The notes: a model not told the origin generated them from the letters alone. 40,340 nt of DNA from Nitrospiria bacterium (GCA_919902495.1 CAKKRC010000083.1:1-40340), one strand, 5' to 3'. Counted from the first letter of the stretch, positions 18,458 to 26,390 are shown. A program made the numbers and translations.

Positions 18458-18541
18458 AAATTGCAAATTGCAAATTGGAAAATGGGTGGACGAGGATATT
18501 CAATTTAATATTTACAATATTCACTTTGCAATTTGCAATGG
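18458..18541. repeat. Palindromic AATTTGCAATT-word element
   Basis: The left arm has tandem TTGCAAATTGCAAATTGG and the right arm has the complement CTTTGCAATTTGCAATGG, separated by an AT-rich centre. It fills the gap between rnhA and the RNase P RNA gene. Confidence 0.7.
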
Positions 18542-18552
18542 TTCTTTGAATT

Positions 18553-18919
18553 CAGAGCGGGTGAGGTGATCGCTCCCCGGAAACGGGGGGAGGAAAGTCC
18601 GAGCTCCACAGGGCAAGGCGGTCCCGAAACGGGACAGGGGGCGACCCCATGGAAAGTGCCACAGAAAAGAAGACCGCCCGCAAGGGCAAGGGTGAAACGG
18701 TGGGGTAAGAGCCCACCAGGTTCCCGGGCGACCGGGAATGCTTGGAAAACCCCGCCTGGAGCAAGATCACATAGGGAAGCGTCCCCCGCAAGGGGGTAAG
18801 GACGGCCCGTCCGAGACTTCCGGGTAGATCGCTCGAGTCCCGCAGCAATGCGGGACCCAGATAAATGCTCACCGCCCCGGGAAACCGGGGAGACAGAACT
18901 CGGCTTACGGCCCGCTCTG
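18553..18919 (+). ncRNA. rnpB: RNase P RNA (type A)
   Basis: A 367-base RNA whose ends pair as CAGAGCGGG and CCCGCTCTG (P1). The conserved core GAGGAAAGTCCGAGCTCC is near the 5' end, with ACAGGGCAAG after it, and the 3' side carries the P4 partner near AACTCGGCTTACGGCCC. Several GNRA-capped stems are visible (for example CCCGGAAACGGG, CCCGAAACGGG, CCGGGAAACCGG). A T-run (TTTTTTT) directly follows P1. As catalytic RNA of RNase P it matures tRNA 5' ends. Confidence 0.97.
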
Positions 18920-18959
18920 ATTTTTTTATTCTCCCGACGTCATAGGAGCACGCTCCTCA

Positions 18960-20105
18960 GTGAAGCTCGCTGATACGTTAAACAGCAAGGACAACAACTT
19001 CAATCTTCTCCGCCTGTCAGCGGCCACCTTCGTGCTCATTCATCACATGCACGTGTTCCTCGGGGAGAGTGGTCGCGTGCATTGGATCGCGGGTGAGGTG
19101 ATGGGGTCCGCGGTCCAGATATTCATCATCATCAGCGGCTTCCTGGTCACCAAGAGCTGGATGAACGACCCGCGGCCGTTCCTGTTCGTGAAGAAGCGGG
19201 CACTGCGGATCTTCCCTGCCCTGGCATGCTCGGTCCTGCTGGCCGTTCTGATCATCGGGCCGCTCGTCACGCGCGCTGACCTGAAGCTGTATTTTTCCCA
19301 TCCCGGCACAACCGAGTATCTCAAGAACGTGTTCCTCTTTCCCGTCTATTATTATCTGCCCGGTGTGTTCATGAACAATCCCTATCCGCACGCCGTCAAC
19401 GGCTCGCTGTGGTCGCTGCCCATTGAAGTGTTCCTGTATGGCCTCCTGATCATTCTGGGGCTGACCCGCGTTGTCGGAAAAAGGGTCCTGGTAGCGGGGA
19501 TCGCGGTACTGCTTATTGCCGGAGAGCAGTATTTCAAACCGGCCCTGTCCGCCAGCCGGGTGTTCTTCCTGACCATGCCGGTGTCCTTTTTGCTTTCGCT
19601 GGGGATCTTCTTCTTCATCGGCGCACTCTATTACCTGTACGCTGAAAAGATCGTCCTGAACAAATGGGCGGCATTGCTGCTGCTTCCGCTCTTTGTGGTA
19701 GCGAACAAGCTTCCCCTGAGCGAACTCATCCGCTATGCCGTTCTGCCCTATATCGTATTGTATGTCGCCTATTCAGACATCGCATTCATAAAGTTCTTTC
19801 AGAAGATGGATGTGTCCTATGGCGTCTATGTATATGCATTTCCGATCCAGCAGACGGTGGTGCATTATTACTACGGCCAGCTCGGGACCTATACGATATT
19901 GATGATGTCCCTGGCGATCGTTCTGGCGGTTTCTTACCTGTCATGGCGTTTCGTTGAAAAGCCCAGCCTTGCATGGGCACACCGGCGTTCCGCCGATGGG
20001 GGTGGCGGCACTCCGGCGGGGGTGAGGCATGATGGGGCTCCAACGGACAAGTCAGCACGGAAAAGCGGCAAAAAGAGGTCCAAGCGGAAGGGCCGGACAA
20101 CCTGA
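18960..20105 (+). CDS. Acyltransferase 3 family membrane protein
   Basis: A 381-residue protein with about ten hydrophobic helices, of the OafA/WecH-like acyltransferase family. It starts with the family signature NNFNLLRLSAATFVLIHHMHVFLGE, where the His pair is catalytic, and has IFIIISGFLVTKSW, FVKKRALRIFPAL and NGSLWSLPIEVFLYG. Such enzymes O-acetylate cell-surface sugars such as LPS O-antigen. The C-terminal roughly 45 residues are unusual, Gly- and Lys/Arg-rich (SARKSGKKRSKRKGRTT), and would be cytoplasmic. Start GTG 18960; an AGGAG lies about 11 bases before it. Confidence 0.88.
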   Translation: MKLADTLNSKDNNFNLLRLSAATFVLIHHMHVFLGESGRVHWIAGEVMGSAVQIFIIISGFLVTKSWMNDPRPFLFVKKRALRIFPALACSVLLAVLIIGPLVTRADLKLYFSHPGTTEYLKNVFLFPVYYYLPGVFMNNPYPHAVNGSLWSLPIEVFLYGLLIILGLTRVVGKRVLVAGIAVLLIAGEQYFKPALSASRVFFLTMPVSFLLSLGIFFFIGALYYLYAEKIVLNKWAALLLLPLFVVANKLPLSELIRYAVLPYIVLYVAYSDIAFIKFFQKMDVSYGVYVYAFPIQQTVVHYYYGQLGTYTILMMSLAIVLAVSYLSWRFVEKPSLAWAHRRSADGGGGTPAGVRHDGAPTDKSARKSGKKRSKRKGRTT

Positions 20106-20172
20106 TCCTTCATACCATTAGGCGGCCGGGACCACAGGGCCCGGCCATCGGCGTGTCTAGAACCTTTTCTTC

Positions 20173-21033
20173 ATGTCAAGCCATCGAACTACATTGACCT
20201 CGCGATCCCTCCCGGACAAAAGGCCATCTCATTCCATAGTCCTCGCATTCCGGAAACGCATCTACGATCATTACGATACGTACGGCCGCGACCTCCCCTG
20301 GCGGAAGACCCGCGACCCGTATCGCGTGCTGGTCTCCGAGATCATGCTGCAGCAGACGCAGGTGGACCGCGTGATCGCGAAGTACCGAGAATTCCTTGCC
20401 GCGTTCCCCGACATCCGGTCGCTCGCGAAAGCGCGTGTGGCAACGCTTCTGCGGATATGGTCCGGGATGGGGTACAATCGCCGGGCGCTTGCCCTCAAGG
20501 CGCTGGCGCAGGCCGTGGTCTCCGAACACGACGGGAAGCTCCCGGCCGATCCCGAGGTGCTGGTCGGGTTGCCGGGCATCGGGCCGTACACCGCAGGCGC
20601 AGTGTCGGCATTCGCCTTCAACAAGCCGGTGGTCTTCATGGATACGAATATCCGCCGGGTGTACATCCACGAGTTCTTCCGCGACCGGGAGAACATCCGC
20701 GACGAGGACCTGCTTCCGCTGGTCCGCCAAACCCTTGACGCGAAGAATCCCCGGAAATGGTACAATGCTCTTATGGATTACGGGACCATGCTGAAGAAAG
20801 AGCATGCCAACGCGAACCAGCGAAGCGCCCACTATACGCGCCAGAGCCCTTTTGAGAACTCGAACCGCCAGGTGCGGGGCAGGATCCTGAAGGCCCTTGT
20901 CGCAGGGACATCGCTCACCGCTGCCCGGATCGTCAAGGAAACCTGCATGGATGCGGAGCGGGTGAGGAAGAACCTGGCGGACCTGGAGCATGAGGGGTTC
21001 ATAAGGAAGAGGGGACGAAGCTACCTCATGTAA
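20173..21033 (+). CDS. A/G-specific adenine glycosylase-like, lacking the Fe-S loop
   Basis: A 286-residue HhH-GPD DNA glycosylase. It has the MutY signature RVLVSEIMLQQTQVDRV with catalytic Glu56, the HhH GLPGIGPYTAGAV (residues 132-144), and the catalytic Asp157 in FMDTNIRRV. MutY normally has a Cys-X6-Cys-X2-Cys-X5-Cys cluster after the HhH domain and a C-terminal 8-oxoG-sensing domain. Both are absent here: the segment after LMDYGTMLKKEH has no Cys, and the C-terminus instead looks like a winged helix (TAARIVKETCMDAERVRKNL). It removes A opposite oxidised or plain G by family inference. Confidence 0.82.
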   Translation: MSSHRTTLTSRSLPDKRPSHSIVLAFRKRIYDHYDTYGRDLPWRKTRDPYRVLVSEIMLQQTQVDRVIAKYREFLAAFPDIRSLAKARVATLLRIWSGMGYNRRALALKALAQAVVSEHDGKLPADPEVLVGLPGIGPYTAGAVSAFAFNKPVVFMDTNIRRVYIHEFFRDRENIRDEDLLPLVRQTLDAKNPRKWYNALMDYGTMLKKEHANANQRSAHYTRQSPFENSNRQVRGRILKALVAGTSLTAARIVKETCMDAERVRKNLADLEHEGFIRKRGRSYLM

Positions 21034-21060
21034 CCAAAGGTCCCGAAAGACAACAGCACC

Positions 21061-21100
21061 CTCACCCCTCCCCCCTCCGGGGGGGGGGAAAGGGTGGAGG
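21061..21100. repeat. C/G-tract palindrome
   Basis: CCCTCACCCCTCCCCCCTCC is followed by a run of ten G, then AAAGGGTGGAGG, forming a strong hairpin in the gap before the radical SAM gene. It resembles the element at 5581-5635 and may double as a transcription terminator for the glycosylase gene. Confidence 0.5.
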
Positions 21101-21193
21101 TTGTTCTCGTCGGGACCAGTGGTTGCATCGATGGTGCGATCTTCTTGCAGGCATCCTTATGCATTCGGTGTTCTGGTATCCACAAGGAAAATC

Positions 21194-22108
21194 ATGCGAA
21201 CAGCGCCTGATTATATACAATTCTATCCCACGCTTCGGTGCAACAAGTCCTGCGACTTCTGCTTCAACACGTCCATGGCACCGATGCCGGATATGCCCTA
21301 CGAGGACTTCAGCCGCATGCTGGGCACGCTCCGATTGATCGGCGTGAGCACCCTTGATATCATCGGCGGTGAACCCACCCTGCACACCGACCTCCCGCGA
21401 TTGATCAAGACCGCACTGCTGGAGGGAATGAAGATCAACCTCAGTTCCAACGGAACCGACCTCATCCGGCTGTCCGAGATCATGATGCATCATCCGCAGG
21501 TCTCGGTCGGCATTTCGGTGAATGACCAGAGAACGGCCTGGGCACTCGAGGAATTCATCGCCAAGCACCGACCCATCGTAAAAATGGTGGCGGGCCTCCA
21601 CGTCGACGCCTCGCTGGTCATGCAGCTCCTTGCCCTGAAGCCGAAGCAGTTCTTCCTGCTGTACCGCGATGCGCCGGACGCTGCGCAGCTCAATGAAACG
21701 ATACCCTTTGACCAGTTCTGGACCTTTGTGAACGGCCGGTTCGATCCAAGACAGGTCGGCACTGTTTCCTGCTCGGGCTTCCTGCCCGACTATGCACACT
21801 ATCCGGAACTGCTGAAGGCCCGGTGTCCGGCCGGGTCCACGAAGCTCGGCATCATGCCCGATGGTTCGGTCTATCCCTGCAACCTTTTTTTCGGCCGGCA
21901 GGAATTCCTGCTCGGCAATATCTTCTCCGATCCATTCGAGGACATCTGGCACCATTCCTCCCTTGCGTTCTTCAGGACCTTTACCGGAAATACCTGCCCC
22001 CGGACCACGTGCGTGCTCCATGCCAAATGTCACGGCGGGTGCCCCGCCCACAGCTATATCCACTCCGGCAAGCGGGCTGCGCCTGAACCGCGGTGCAAGC
22101 GAACCTGA
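21194..22108 (+). CDS. Radical SAM/SPASM-domain protein
   Basis: A 304-residue radical SAM enzyme. The 4Fe-4S motif CNKSCDFC (Cys16, Cys20, Cys23) is followed by IIGGEPTLH and a partial TIM-barrel. The C-terminal SPASM-type region contains several Cys (CPAGSTKLGIMPDGSVYPCNLFFGR, then CPRTTC, CHGGC). SPASM proteins mature peptides or modify other targets using extra Fe-S clusters. I see no precursor peptide within 500 bases, so the target is unknown. I chose ATG 21194 (AGGAAAATC SD); the in-frame extension to 21101 shows no similarity to the family. Confidence 0.85.
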   Translation: MRTAPDYIQFYPTLRCNKSCDFCFNTSMAPMPDMPYEDFSRMLGTLRLIGVSTLDIIGGEPTLHTDLPRLIKTALLEGMKINLSSNGTDLIRLSEIMMHHPQVSVGISVNDQRTAWALEEFIAKHRPIVKMVAGLHVDASLVMQLLALKPKQFFLLYRDAPDAAQLNETIPFDQFWTFVNGRFDPRQVGTVSCSGFLPDYAHYPELLKARCPAGSTKLGIMPDGSVYPCNLFFGRQEFLLGNIFSDPFEDIWHHSSLAFFRTFTGNTCPRTTCVLHAKCHGGCPAHSYIHSGKRAAPEPRCKRT

Positions 22109-22131
22109 TATATCGAGTGCAATAAATCTGT

Positions 22132-22137
22132 TATACT
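22132..22137 (+). promoter_or_regulatory. Extended -10 promoter of the Lrp-type RAM gene
   Basis: TGTTATACT (an extended -10 with TATACT) sits 27 bases before the ATG at 22165, behind a clear SD AAGGGAGG. No strong -35 is seen, as is common with extended -10 promoters. Confidence 0.45.
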
Positions 22138-22164
22138 AAGAACAACGCTGAAGGGAGGTCACTC

Positions 22165-22440
22165 ATGGTCACGTCACTGGTTCTTCTCACCGTATCGCGG
22201 GACCGGGTCAACGAGGTCGCCGAGGAGCTTGCCGAGATGCAGGGAGTATCCGAGGTCTATTCGGTCGCCGGGAGGTATGACCTGGCGGTCATCATCCGCG
22301 CGCGGGACAACGATCAGCTCGCCGACCTGGTGACCCACCACATGCTCAAGGTGCGGGGCATCCTCACGTCCGAGACCCTTATTGCCTTCCGTGTGCATTC
22401 GCGCCACGACCTGGAAGGAATGTTTTCCATAGGGATCTAA
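22165..22440 (+). CDS. Stand-alone Lrp/AsnC ligand-binding (RAM) domain protein
   Basis: A 91-residue protein that matches only the C-terminal RAM domain of Lrp/AsnC regulators, with no HTH. The alpha-beta pattern is VTSLVLLTVSRDRVNEVAEELAE, GVSEVYSVAGRYDLAVIIRARDNDQLADLV, then GILTSETLIAFRVHS. Stand-alone RAM proteins bind small molecules such as amino acids and may act as decoy partners or sensors. The SD AAGGGAGG is strong. A 16-bp terminator follows. Confidence 0.88.
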   Translation: MVTSLVLLTVSRDRVNEVAEELAEMQGVSEVYSVAGRYDLAVIIRARDNDQLADLVTHHMLKVRGILTSETLIAFRVHSRHDLEGMFSIGI

Positions 22441-22505
22441 GAAGGAACGCCGGACAGGGAGTGGTGCGGACAAGTTTTCGCCTAACGGATGGGCCGGGAA
22501 GAAAA

Positions 22506-22541
22506 AGAACGGGGGAAGCAGATCACTGCTTCCCCCGTTCT
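22506..22541. terminator. Perfect 16-bp hairpin terminator shared by convergent genes
   Basis: AGAACGGGGGAAGCAG pairs exactly with CTGCTTCCCCCGTTCT around an ATCA loop, between the plus-strand RAM gene and the minus-strand Cys protein. The minus side has a T-rich tail (TTTTTCTT), so it should end the minus-strand transcript best. Confidence 0.88.
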
Positions 22542-22566
22542 CTATCCGATGACGGTGCGGTGAGGA

Positions 22567-23034
22567 TCAGAGGGATACGGGCTTTTCCGATAACCGGTCG
22601 CCCTTGATGCCGATGACGATCTCGGTAAAGGGGATGTCCTTTCCCGACTTCTTAAGGGCCTCTTTCAGGATCATGGTCATGCCGCTGCAGCAAGGCACCT
22701 CCATCCGGAGGACCGTAAGGCTTTTAATGGGCGTTGTGATGAATATCTGGGTGAACTTCTCTACGTACTGCATGCCGTCGTCGAGCTTGGGACAGCCGAT
22801 CAGGACCTTCCGGTCCTTCAAGAACTCCTGGTGGAAATAGGGGGTCGCAAAGGCAGTGCAGTCCGCGGCGACCAGCAGGTCGGCATTGTTCAGGAACGGC
22901 GCGATCGTGCCGATGAGCTTGATCTGGATAGGCCAGTGGGAAAGCCGTTTTACTGCGTCTGCCGCTGCGGCCGGTTCGGCCGTCACGGCTACAGATGCGC
23001 ACGACGGGCAGCCTGCATGGGTATCGTTCTTCAT
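22567..23034 (-). CDS. Conserved Cys-containing (Fe-S/metal-linked) protein
   Basis: A 155-residue protein starting MKNDTHAGCPSCAS. The start at 23034 has a near-perfect SD (GAGGAGGTTTACC); the longer open frame upstream is not needed. Its core HWPIQIKLIGTIAPFLNNADLLVAADCTAFATPYFHQEFL ... LIGCPKLDDGMQYVEKFTQIF, and VPCCSGMTMILKEALKKSG, resembles a group of proteins often annotated as 4Fe-4S proteins, but without a ferredoxin motif. Conserved Cys include CPSC, ADC, GCPK and PCC. No function is established; a metal or cluster role is an inference. Confidence 0.8.
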   Translation of the reverse strand: MKNDTHAGCPSCASVAVTAEPAAAADAVKRLSHWPIQIKLIGTIAPFLNNADLLVAADCTAFATPYFHQEFLKDRKVLIGCPKLDDGMQYVEKFTQIFITTPIKSLTVLRMEVPCCSGMTMILKEALKKSGKDIPFTEIVIGIKGDRLSEKPVSL

Positions 23035-23150
23035 GGTAAACCTCCTCGGTTCGGGTATTCGTTCAATCTGTTGATCATACTGTACCACACAGACGGCGCG
23101 CACGGTATGAGGTATATCATATGCACGGCGGGGCTGAAACAAATATCCGT

Positions 23151-23179
23151 TGCAAAAACCGGTCTGAATTGAGTACAAT
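23151..23179 (+). promoter_or_regulatory. sigma70-type promoter of the LysE-type gene
   Basis: TTGCAA, 17-base spacer, TACAAT. The -10 ends only 14 bases before the ATG at 23194, so the transcript would have a leader of about 8 bases or be nearly leaderless. No SD is visible. Confidence 0.6.
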
Positions 23180-23193
23180 GCGACCCACTATCC

Positions 23194-23814
23194 ATGGAGC
23201 AGGTATTTTTTCTCAAAGGTATCATGATCGGGTTCGTGATCGCGGCGCCCGTCGGTCCCATCGGCGTGCTCTGCGCGCGCCGCACGCTGCTGCACGGCCG
23301 GAGAGCGGGTTTCTTCTCCGGCATGGGCGCGGCCACGGCCGATTCCCTGTACGGCTTCATTGCCGCCTTCGGGCTCACCTTCATATCAGACCTGCTGGTC
23401 GATCATCAGACAGTGCTCCGTCTGGCTGGAGGGGCCATCCTGGTGTTCCTGGGCGTCAAGTCCTTCGCAGCGCAACCGGTGAAAAAGAACGAACTTCCCC
23501 GGACAGCGCGTCATTATGCGGGGATGTACTCCTCCACCTTTTTTCTGACCCTTACCAATCCTATGACCATCTTTTCCTTTGCCGCGGTCTTTGCCGGTTT
23601 CGGGCTGGCGGGGATAAAGGGCAGCGCCCTGTCATCGGGGATCCTGGTGCTGGGTGTGTTCCTTGGGTCCGCGCTGTGGTGGCTCTTTCTGGTCGCCCTC
23701 TTCAGCCTGTACAGCAGGCGCTTTCACTCCCATGAATTGGTCTGGGTGAACCGCGTCACCGGCGCCATCATAACCGCTTCGGGCGCTTTTGCGCTCGGCA
23801 GCCTATTTTGGTGA
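23194..23814 (+). CDS. LysE/RhtB-family exporter
   Basis: A 206-residue membrane protein with about six hydrophobic helices. It starts with the LysE-type signature FFLKGIMIGFVIAAPVGPIGVLCARRTLLHGRRAGFFSG, and has SSTFFLTLTNPMTIFSFAAVFAGFG, another family block. Family members export amino acids such as lysine, threonine or homoserine, or related small molecules; the substrate here is unknown. There is no SD, and the promoter sits almost on the start. A neighbouring NifX-like gene follows from its own promoter. Confidence 0.85.
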   Translation: MEQVFFLKGIMIGFVIAAPVGPIGVLCARRTLLHGRRAGFFSGMGAATADSLYGFIAAFGLTFISDLLVDHQTVLRLAGGAILVFLGVKSFAAQPVKKNELPRTARHYAGMYSSTFFLTLTNPMTIFSFAAVFAGFGLAGIKGSALSSGILVLGVFLGSALWWLFLVALFSLYSRRFHSHELVWVNRVTGAIITASGAFALGSLFW

Positions 23815-23851
23815 CCTGCCTGTTCCCGGTGTGCTTCCGCTCCCGAACTTC

Positions 23852-23879
23852 TTGACATTTTCCCGCCATGCCGTAGTAT
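23852..23879 (+). promoter_or_regulatory. sigma70-type promoter of the NifX-like gene
   Basis: A perfect TTGACA, a 16-base spacer and TAGTAT lie about 31 bases before the ATG at 23911. Confidence 0.6.
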
Positions 23880-23910
23880 GATGATACTTATATTCTCGGA
23901 GGATCATTCA

Positions 23911-24303
23911 ATGAAGATCTGTTTTCCCATCCAGCACGACGAAGGTATGGACAGTGGGGTGTTCGATCATTTCGGTTCTGCGCCCGCGTTCGTCGTCGTG
24001 GACACCGATAGCGGCACGGTCTCGACGATAAAGAATGGGGACCAGCATCATGCCCATGGCGCGTGCAACCCCCTGAAGGCGCTGGACAACCAGCAGATTG
24101 ACGCTGTCGTCGTTGGCGGCATCGGCGCAGGTGCGCTCTCCCGGCTGAACCAGTCGGGCATCAGGGTCTATCGGGCCCAGTCGCGGACCGTTCGGGAAAA
24201 CCTTGCGTACCATCAAGAGCAGGGTCTATCCGAATATGCGCTCCAAAGCGTTTGCGGAGGGCTTGGTCATGGAAAGGGTCATGGCGGCGGCTGCGCCCAT
24301 TAG
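23911..24303 (+). CDS. NifX/MTH1175-family dinitrogenase cofactor-like protein
   Basis: A 130-residue protein of the dinitrogenase iron-molybdenum cofactor biosynthesis (NifX/NafY) fold. It has KICFPIQHDEGMDSGVFDHFGSAPAFVVVDTDSG and AVVVGGIGAGALSRLNQSGIRVYRA. The C-terminus is Gly/His/Cys-rich (CGGLGHGKGHGGGCAH), suggesting metal binding. No nif structural genes are nearby, so a general metal or cluster carrier role is more likely than nitrogenase. Start ATG 23911 after TCGGAGGATC; the longer upstream frame has no SD. Confidence 0.88.
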   Translation: MKICFPIQHDEGMDSGVFDHFGSAPAFVVVDTDSGTVSTIKNGDQHHAHGACNPLKALDNQQIDAVVVGGIGAGALSRLNQSGIRVYRAQSRTVRENLAYHQEQGLSEYALQSVCGGLGHGKGHGGGCAH

Positions 24304-24326
24304 ACCTTCGACCGGAGGAACTGTAT

Positions 24327-24656
24327 ATGGAACTGCTCAACCAGGTACGCGGCCATCACTTCATGCTGGGCGTGTTCAAGAACCAGCAGCAAGACCCTTA
24401 TTGCAGCGCGTGCAGCGCCTTCGCGAACACGCTGAAAGCGGCACGGGAGAGCGTCGCAAAACTGGAGGCCGAGCACAGTGACGCGTTCAAGGCGCTCTCG
24501 CCGGAGTATGGCAGCATGATGGCTGAGACCCGAACAGGCCTGTCGATCCTTCAGGGTCCCGCGGACCCTTCCGGCCAGAAAAGGGCCGGGAACTGCAAGC
24601 TACCCCAGGGCGTGTGCTTCATCAAGGCGTCCTTTGCCCTCGTCCAACAGATATAA
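24327..24656 (+). CDS. Small CxxC-containing protein next to the NifX-like gene
   Basis: A 109-residue protein starting MELLNQVRGHHFMLGVFKNQQ with a good SD (CCGGAGG) 8 bases before it. It contains CSACSAFANT (CxxC) and a later Cys pair (NCKLPQGVCF). It starts 23 bases after the NifX-like stop, so they are probably co-transcribed. I do not recognise the family. The mix of a CxxC and the NifX-like partner suggests metal or cluster handling, but that is inference. Confidence 0.65.
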   Translation: MELLNQVRGHHFMLGVFKNQQQDPYCSACSAFANTLKAARESVAKLEAEHSDAFKALSPEYGSMMAETRTGLSILQGPADPSGQKRAGNCKLPQGVCFIKASFALVQQI

Positions 24657-24759
24657 ACCGCTGTTCCCCGCCCCTTTTTCGCGTTGCCTGCCGGAATTCT
24701 CCTCCTGATCAAGGACAACTTTTAACCTATTTTACCTTCAACTGCTTGAAATTGTGTGC

Positions 24760-24765
24760 TATAAT
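24760..24765 (+). promoter_or_regulatory. Extended -10 promoter of the rubrerythrin operon
   Basis: TGCTATAAT, a perfect extended -10, lies about 110 bases before the ATG at 24876; TTCAAC lies 17 bases before it as a weak -35. The 220-base gap from 24657 otherwise shows AT-rich DNA and no gene. Confidence 0.6.
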
Positions 24766-24875
24766 AAGACCAGGTCAAACGATCGAGGATACGATAGGTC
24801 TTTTATAATCCACAACGTATTGTTTTATTTGCCAAATATATACAATAAAGAAATCGCTATGCCAAGGAGGGCAGC

Positions 24876-25361
24876 ATGAACCCACTGGAAGTGGCCAGTA
24901 AAATGGAGACCGACGCCATAAAATTCTACACCGAAGCCGCGGCGAAAACAAATTACGAGGCCGGTAAAAAGATGTTCCTGAGCATTACGGAGGACGAAAA
25001 ACGGCATCTCGTCATGATCTCGGACCTTATCAAGGGCATGAACATCACGATCAATGATGTAAGTCCCATGAAACGGGTCAAGACGATCTTTGAGTCGATG
25101 AAGGACCAGATGATGAAGAAGGTGGCCGCAAGCAAGGACGAACTGGATGCCTTCAAAATAGCGATGCAAATGGAGAAGGAAGGAAAGGCGTTTTATCAGA
25201 AGTCCCTTGCAGCCGCAACCACGGATAAAGAGAAGGCCTTGTTCAAGCGGCTCATCGAGGAGGAGCAGCAGCACTATGAGATCTTCGAGAACACCTACAG
25301 CCACCTGTCGGACACCGGGAACTGGTTCCTCTGGGAGGAGCGGGGTGTGATCGAAGGATAG
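24876..25361 (+). CDS. Rubrerythrin-like ferritin-fold di-iron protein
   Basis: A 161-residue four-helix protein. Di-iron ligand pattern: an N-terminal Glu in EVASKMETDAIKFYTEAA, then ITEDEKRHLVMISDL (ExxH), a second Glu in QMEKEGKAFYQKSLAA and LIEEEQQHYEIFENTYSHL (ExxH). There is no C-terminal rubredoxin CxxC domain, so it is the short type. Rubrerythrins reduce peroxide or store iron in anaerobes. The end DTGNWFLWEERGVIEG is typical of this subgroup. It heads a three-gene run with an unknown 91-residue protein and a WrbA-like protein. Confidence 0.9.
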   Translation: MNPLEVASKMETDAIKFYTEAAAKTNYEAGKKMFLSITEDEKRHLVMISDLIKGMNITINDVSPMKRVKTIFESMKDQMMKKVAASKDELDAFKIAMQMEKEGKAFYQKSLAAATTDKEKALFKRLIEEEQQHYEIFENTYSHLSDTGNWFLWEERGVIEG

Positions 25362-25403
25362 AGCAGGAACGGCCCCTATTGACATCAGAGAGGAGTGATC
25401 TCT

Positions 25404-25679
25404 ATGAAATACACCATTGTCGCATTGAAAGAAAAGATCCGGGAGATGTACCCGGACATCGAGAAGCACAAAGTGAGCGTCGGCATTACGTTCAACGAAG
25501 AAAAGGACGCCTACGTCCTGAAGTTCAAGCGGGGAAAGCAGGAACTGGTCACGCAGATCGACAAGAGCGACGCCGATGACTGTATGAACAATATCCGGTG
25601 CCTGCACCTCGGCATCAAGGTGGACCAGTTCGTCGGGAACTTCGAAGCGCGAGAGGAATTCGGGAGGAAAGTGGCATGA
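25404..25679 (+). CDS. Small conserved-looking protein of unknown function
   Basis: A 91-residue protein, start ATG 25404 after an AGAGAGGAG SD. It is charged, with an alpha-beta look: [61 protein letters not shown]. Cys occur at [10 protein letters not shown]. Its stop overlaps the WrbA-like start by 4 bases (ATGA), implying tight coupling and a shared oxidative-stress or redox role. I do not recognise it. Confidence 0.7.
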   Translation: MKYTIVALKEKIREMYPDIEKHKVSVGITFNEEKDAYVLKFKRGKQELVTQIDKSDADDCMNNIRCLHLGIKVDQFVGNFEAREEFGRKVA

Positions 25680-26305
25680 CGGACAAGGCGCGGGTCCAGG
25701 TCATTTTCTACAGCATGTACGGTCATATCTACCGCATGGCCGAGGCCGTTATTGAGGGAGCGAGAACGGTGCCGGGCGTCGAAGCAGGCCTGTTCCAGGT
25801 GCCCGAGCTGGCGCCGCCGGACGTACTCGAAAAGTCAGGAGCAGCGGCAGCTCGCAAGGCCTTCGCCCATGTGCCGTTCGCGAAGGTGGACCAGATGGGC
25901 GAGGCCGACGCGGTCATATTCGGCACACCGACACGGTTCGGGAATATGTGCGCCCAGATGCGGAACTTCATGGACCAGGCCGGCGGGCTATGGATGAAGG
26001 GCGCATTGATCGGCAAAGCGGGTAGCGTGTTCACCTCTTCGGCCACCCAGCACGGCGGGCAGGAGACCACCATCACGAGCTTTCATACGACCCTCCTGCA
26101 CCTGGGAATGGTGATCGTAGGGGTTCCCTACTCCGAGCAGCGTCAGATGACCATGGCGGAGATCAGTGGAGGCTCGCCGTACGGCGCATCGACCATTGCC
26201 GGCGGCGACGGATCCCGTCTGCCCAGCGAGAACGAGCTTGCCATCGCACGGTTCCAGGGCAAACACGTTGCTGAGATAGCGAAAAAACTGAAAGGCGTAA
26301 CGTAG
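25676..26305 (+). CDS. WrbA-like flavodoxin-fold NAD(P)H:quinone oxidoreductase
   Basis: A 209-residue flavodoxin-like protein of the WrbA family. FMN phosphate-loop: [17 protein letters not shown]; then [51 protein letters not shown] and the late [12 protein letters not shown]. WrbA reduces quinones by two electrons to avoid semiquinone radicals, an oxidative-stress function. It overlaps the upstream gene by 4 bases. A terminator, shared with the minus-strand peptide, lies just after it. Confidence 0.92.
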   Translation: MTDKARVQVIFYSMYGHIYRMAEAVIEGARTVPGVEAGLFQVPELAPPDVLEKSGAAAARKAFAHVPFAKVDQMGEADAVIFGTPTRFGNMCAQMRNFMDQAGGLWMKGALIGKAGSVFTSSATQHGGQETTITSFHTTLLHLGMVIVGVPYSEQRQMTMAEISGGSPYGASTIAGGDGSRLPSENELAIARFQGKHVAEIAKKLKGVT

Positions 26306-26334
26306 GGCTGGCCGGAACAGTGATGGAAAAACAA

Positions 26335-26360
26335 GAGCTCGGGGAGGGAACCCCGAGCTC
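26335..26360 (-). terminator. Intrinsic terminator after the small peptide gene
   Basis: A perfect 10-bp stem GAGCTCGGGG/CCCCGAGCTC with a 6-base loop. The minus strand continues with TTGTTTTTCC, so it is a good terminator for the peptide transcript; it also follows the WrbA-like gene on the plus strand. Confidence 0.85.
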
Positions 26361-26390
26361 AAATTATTTGGAGCGCGATACAGCGCCTGA

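Noticed and set aside
23911-24303. Nitrogenase locus because of the NifX-like gene
   Set aside because: No nifHDK, nifB or other cofactor genes are in the window; free-standing NifX/MTH1175-like proteins are common in anaerobes without nitrogenase.
24252-24326. Longer start for the CxxC protein at 24252
   Set aside because: The added residues are Trp/Arg-rich, overlap the NifX-like gene and lack an SD; the ATG at 24327 has a good SD.
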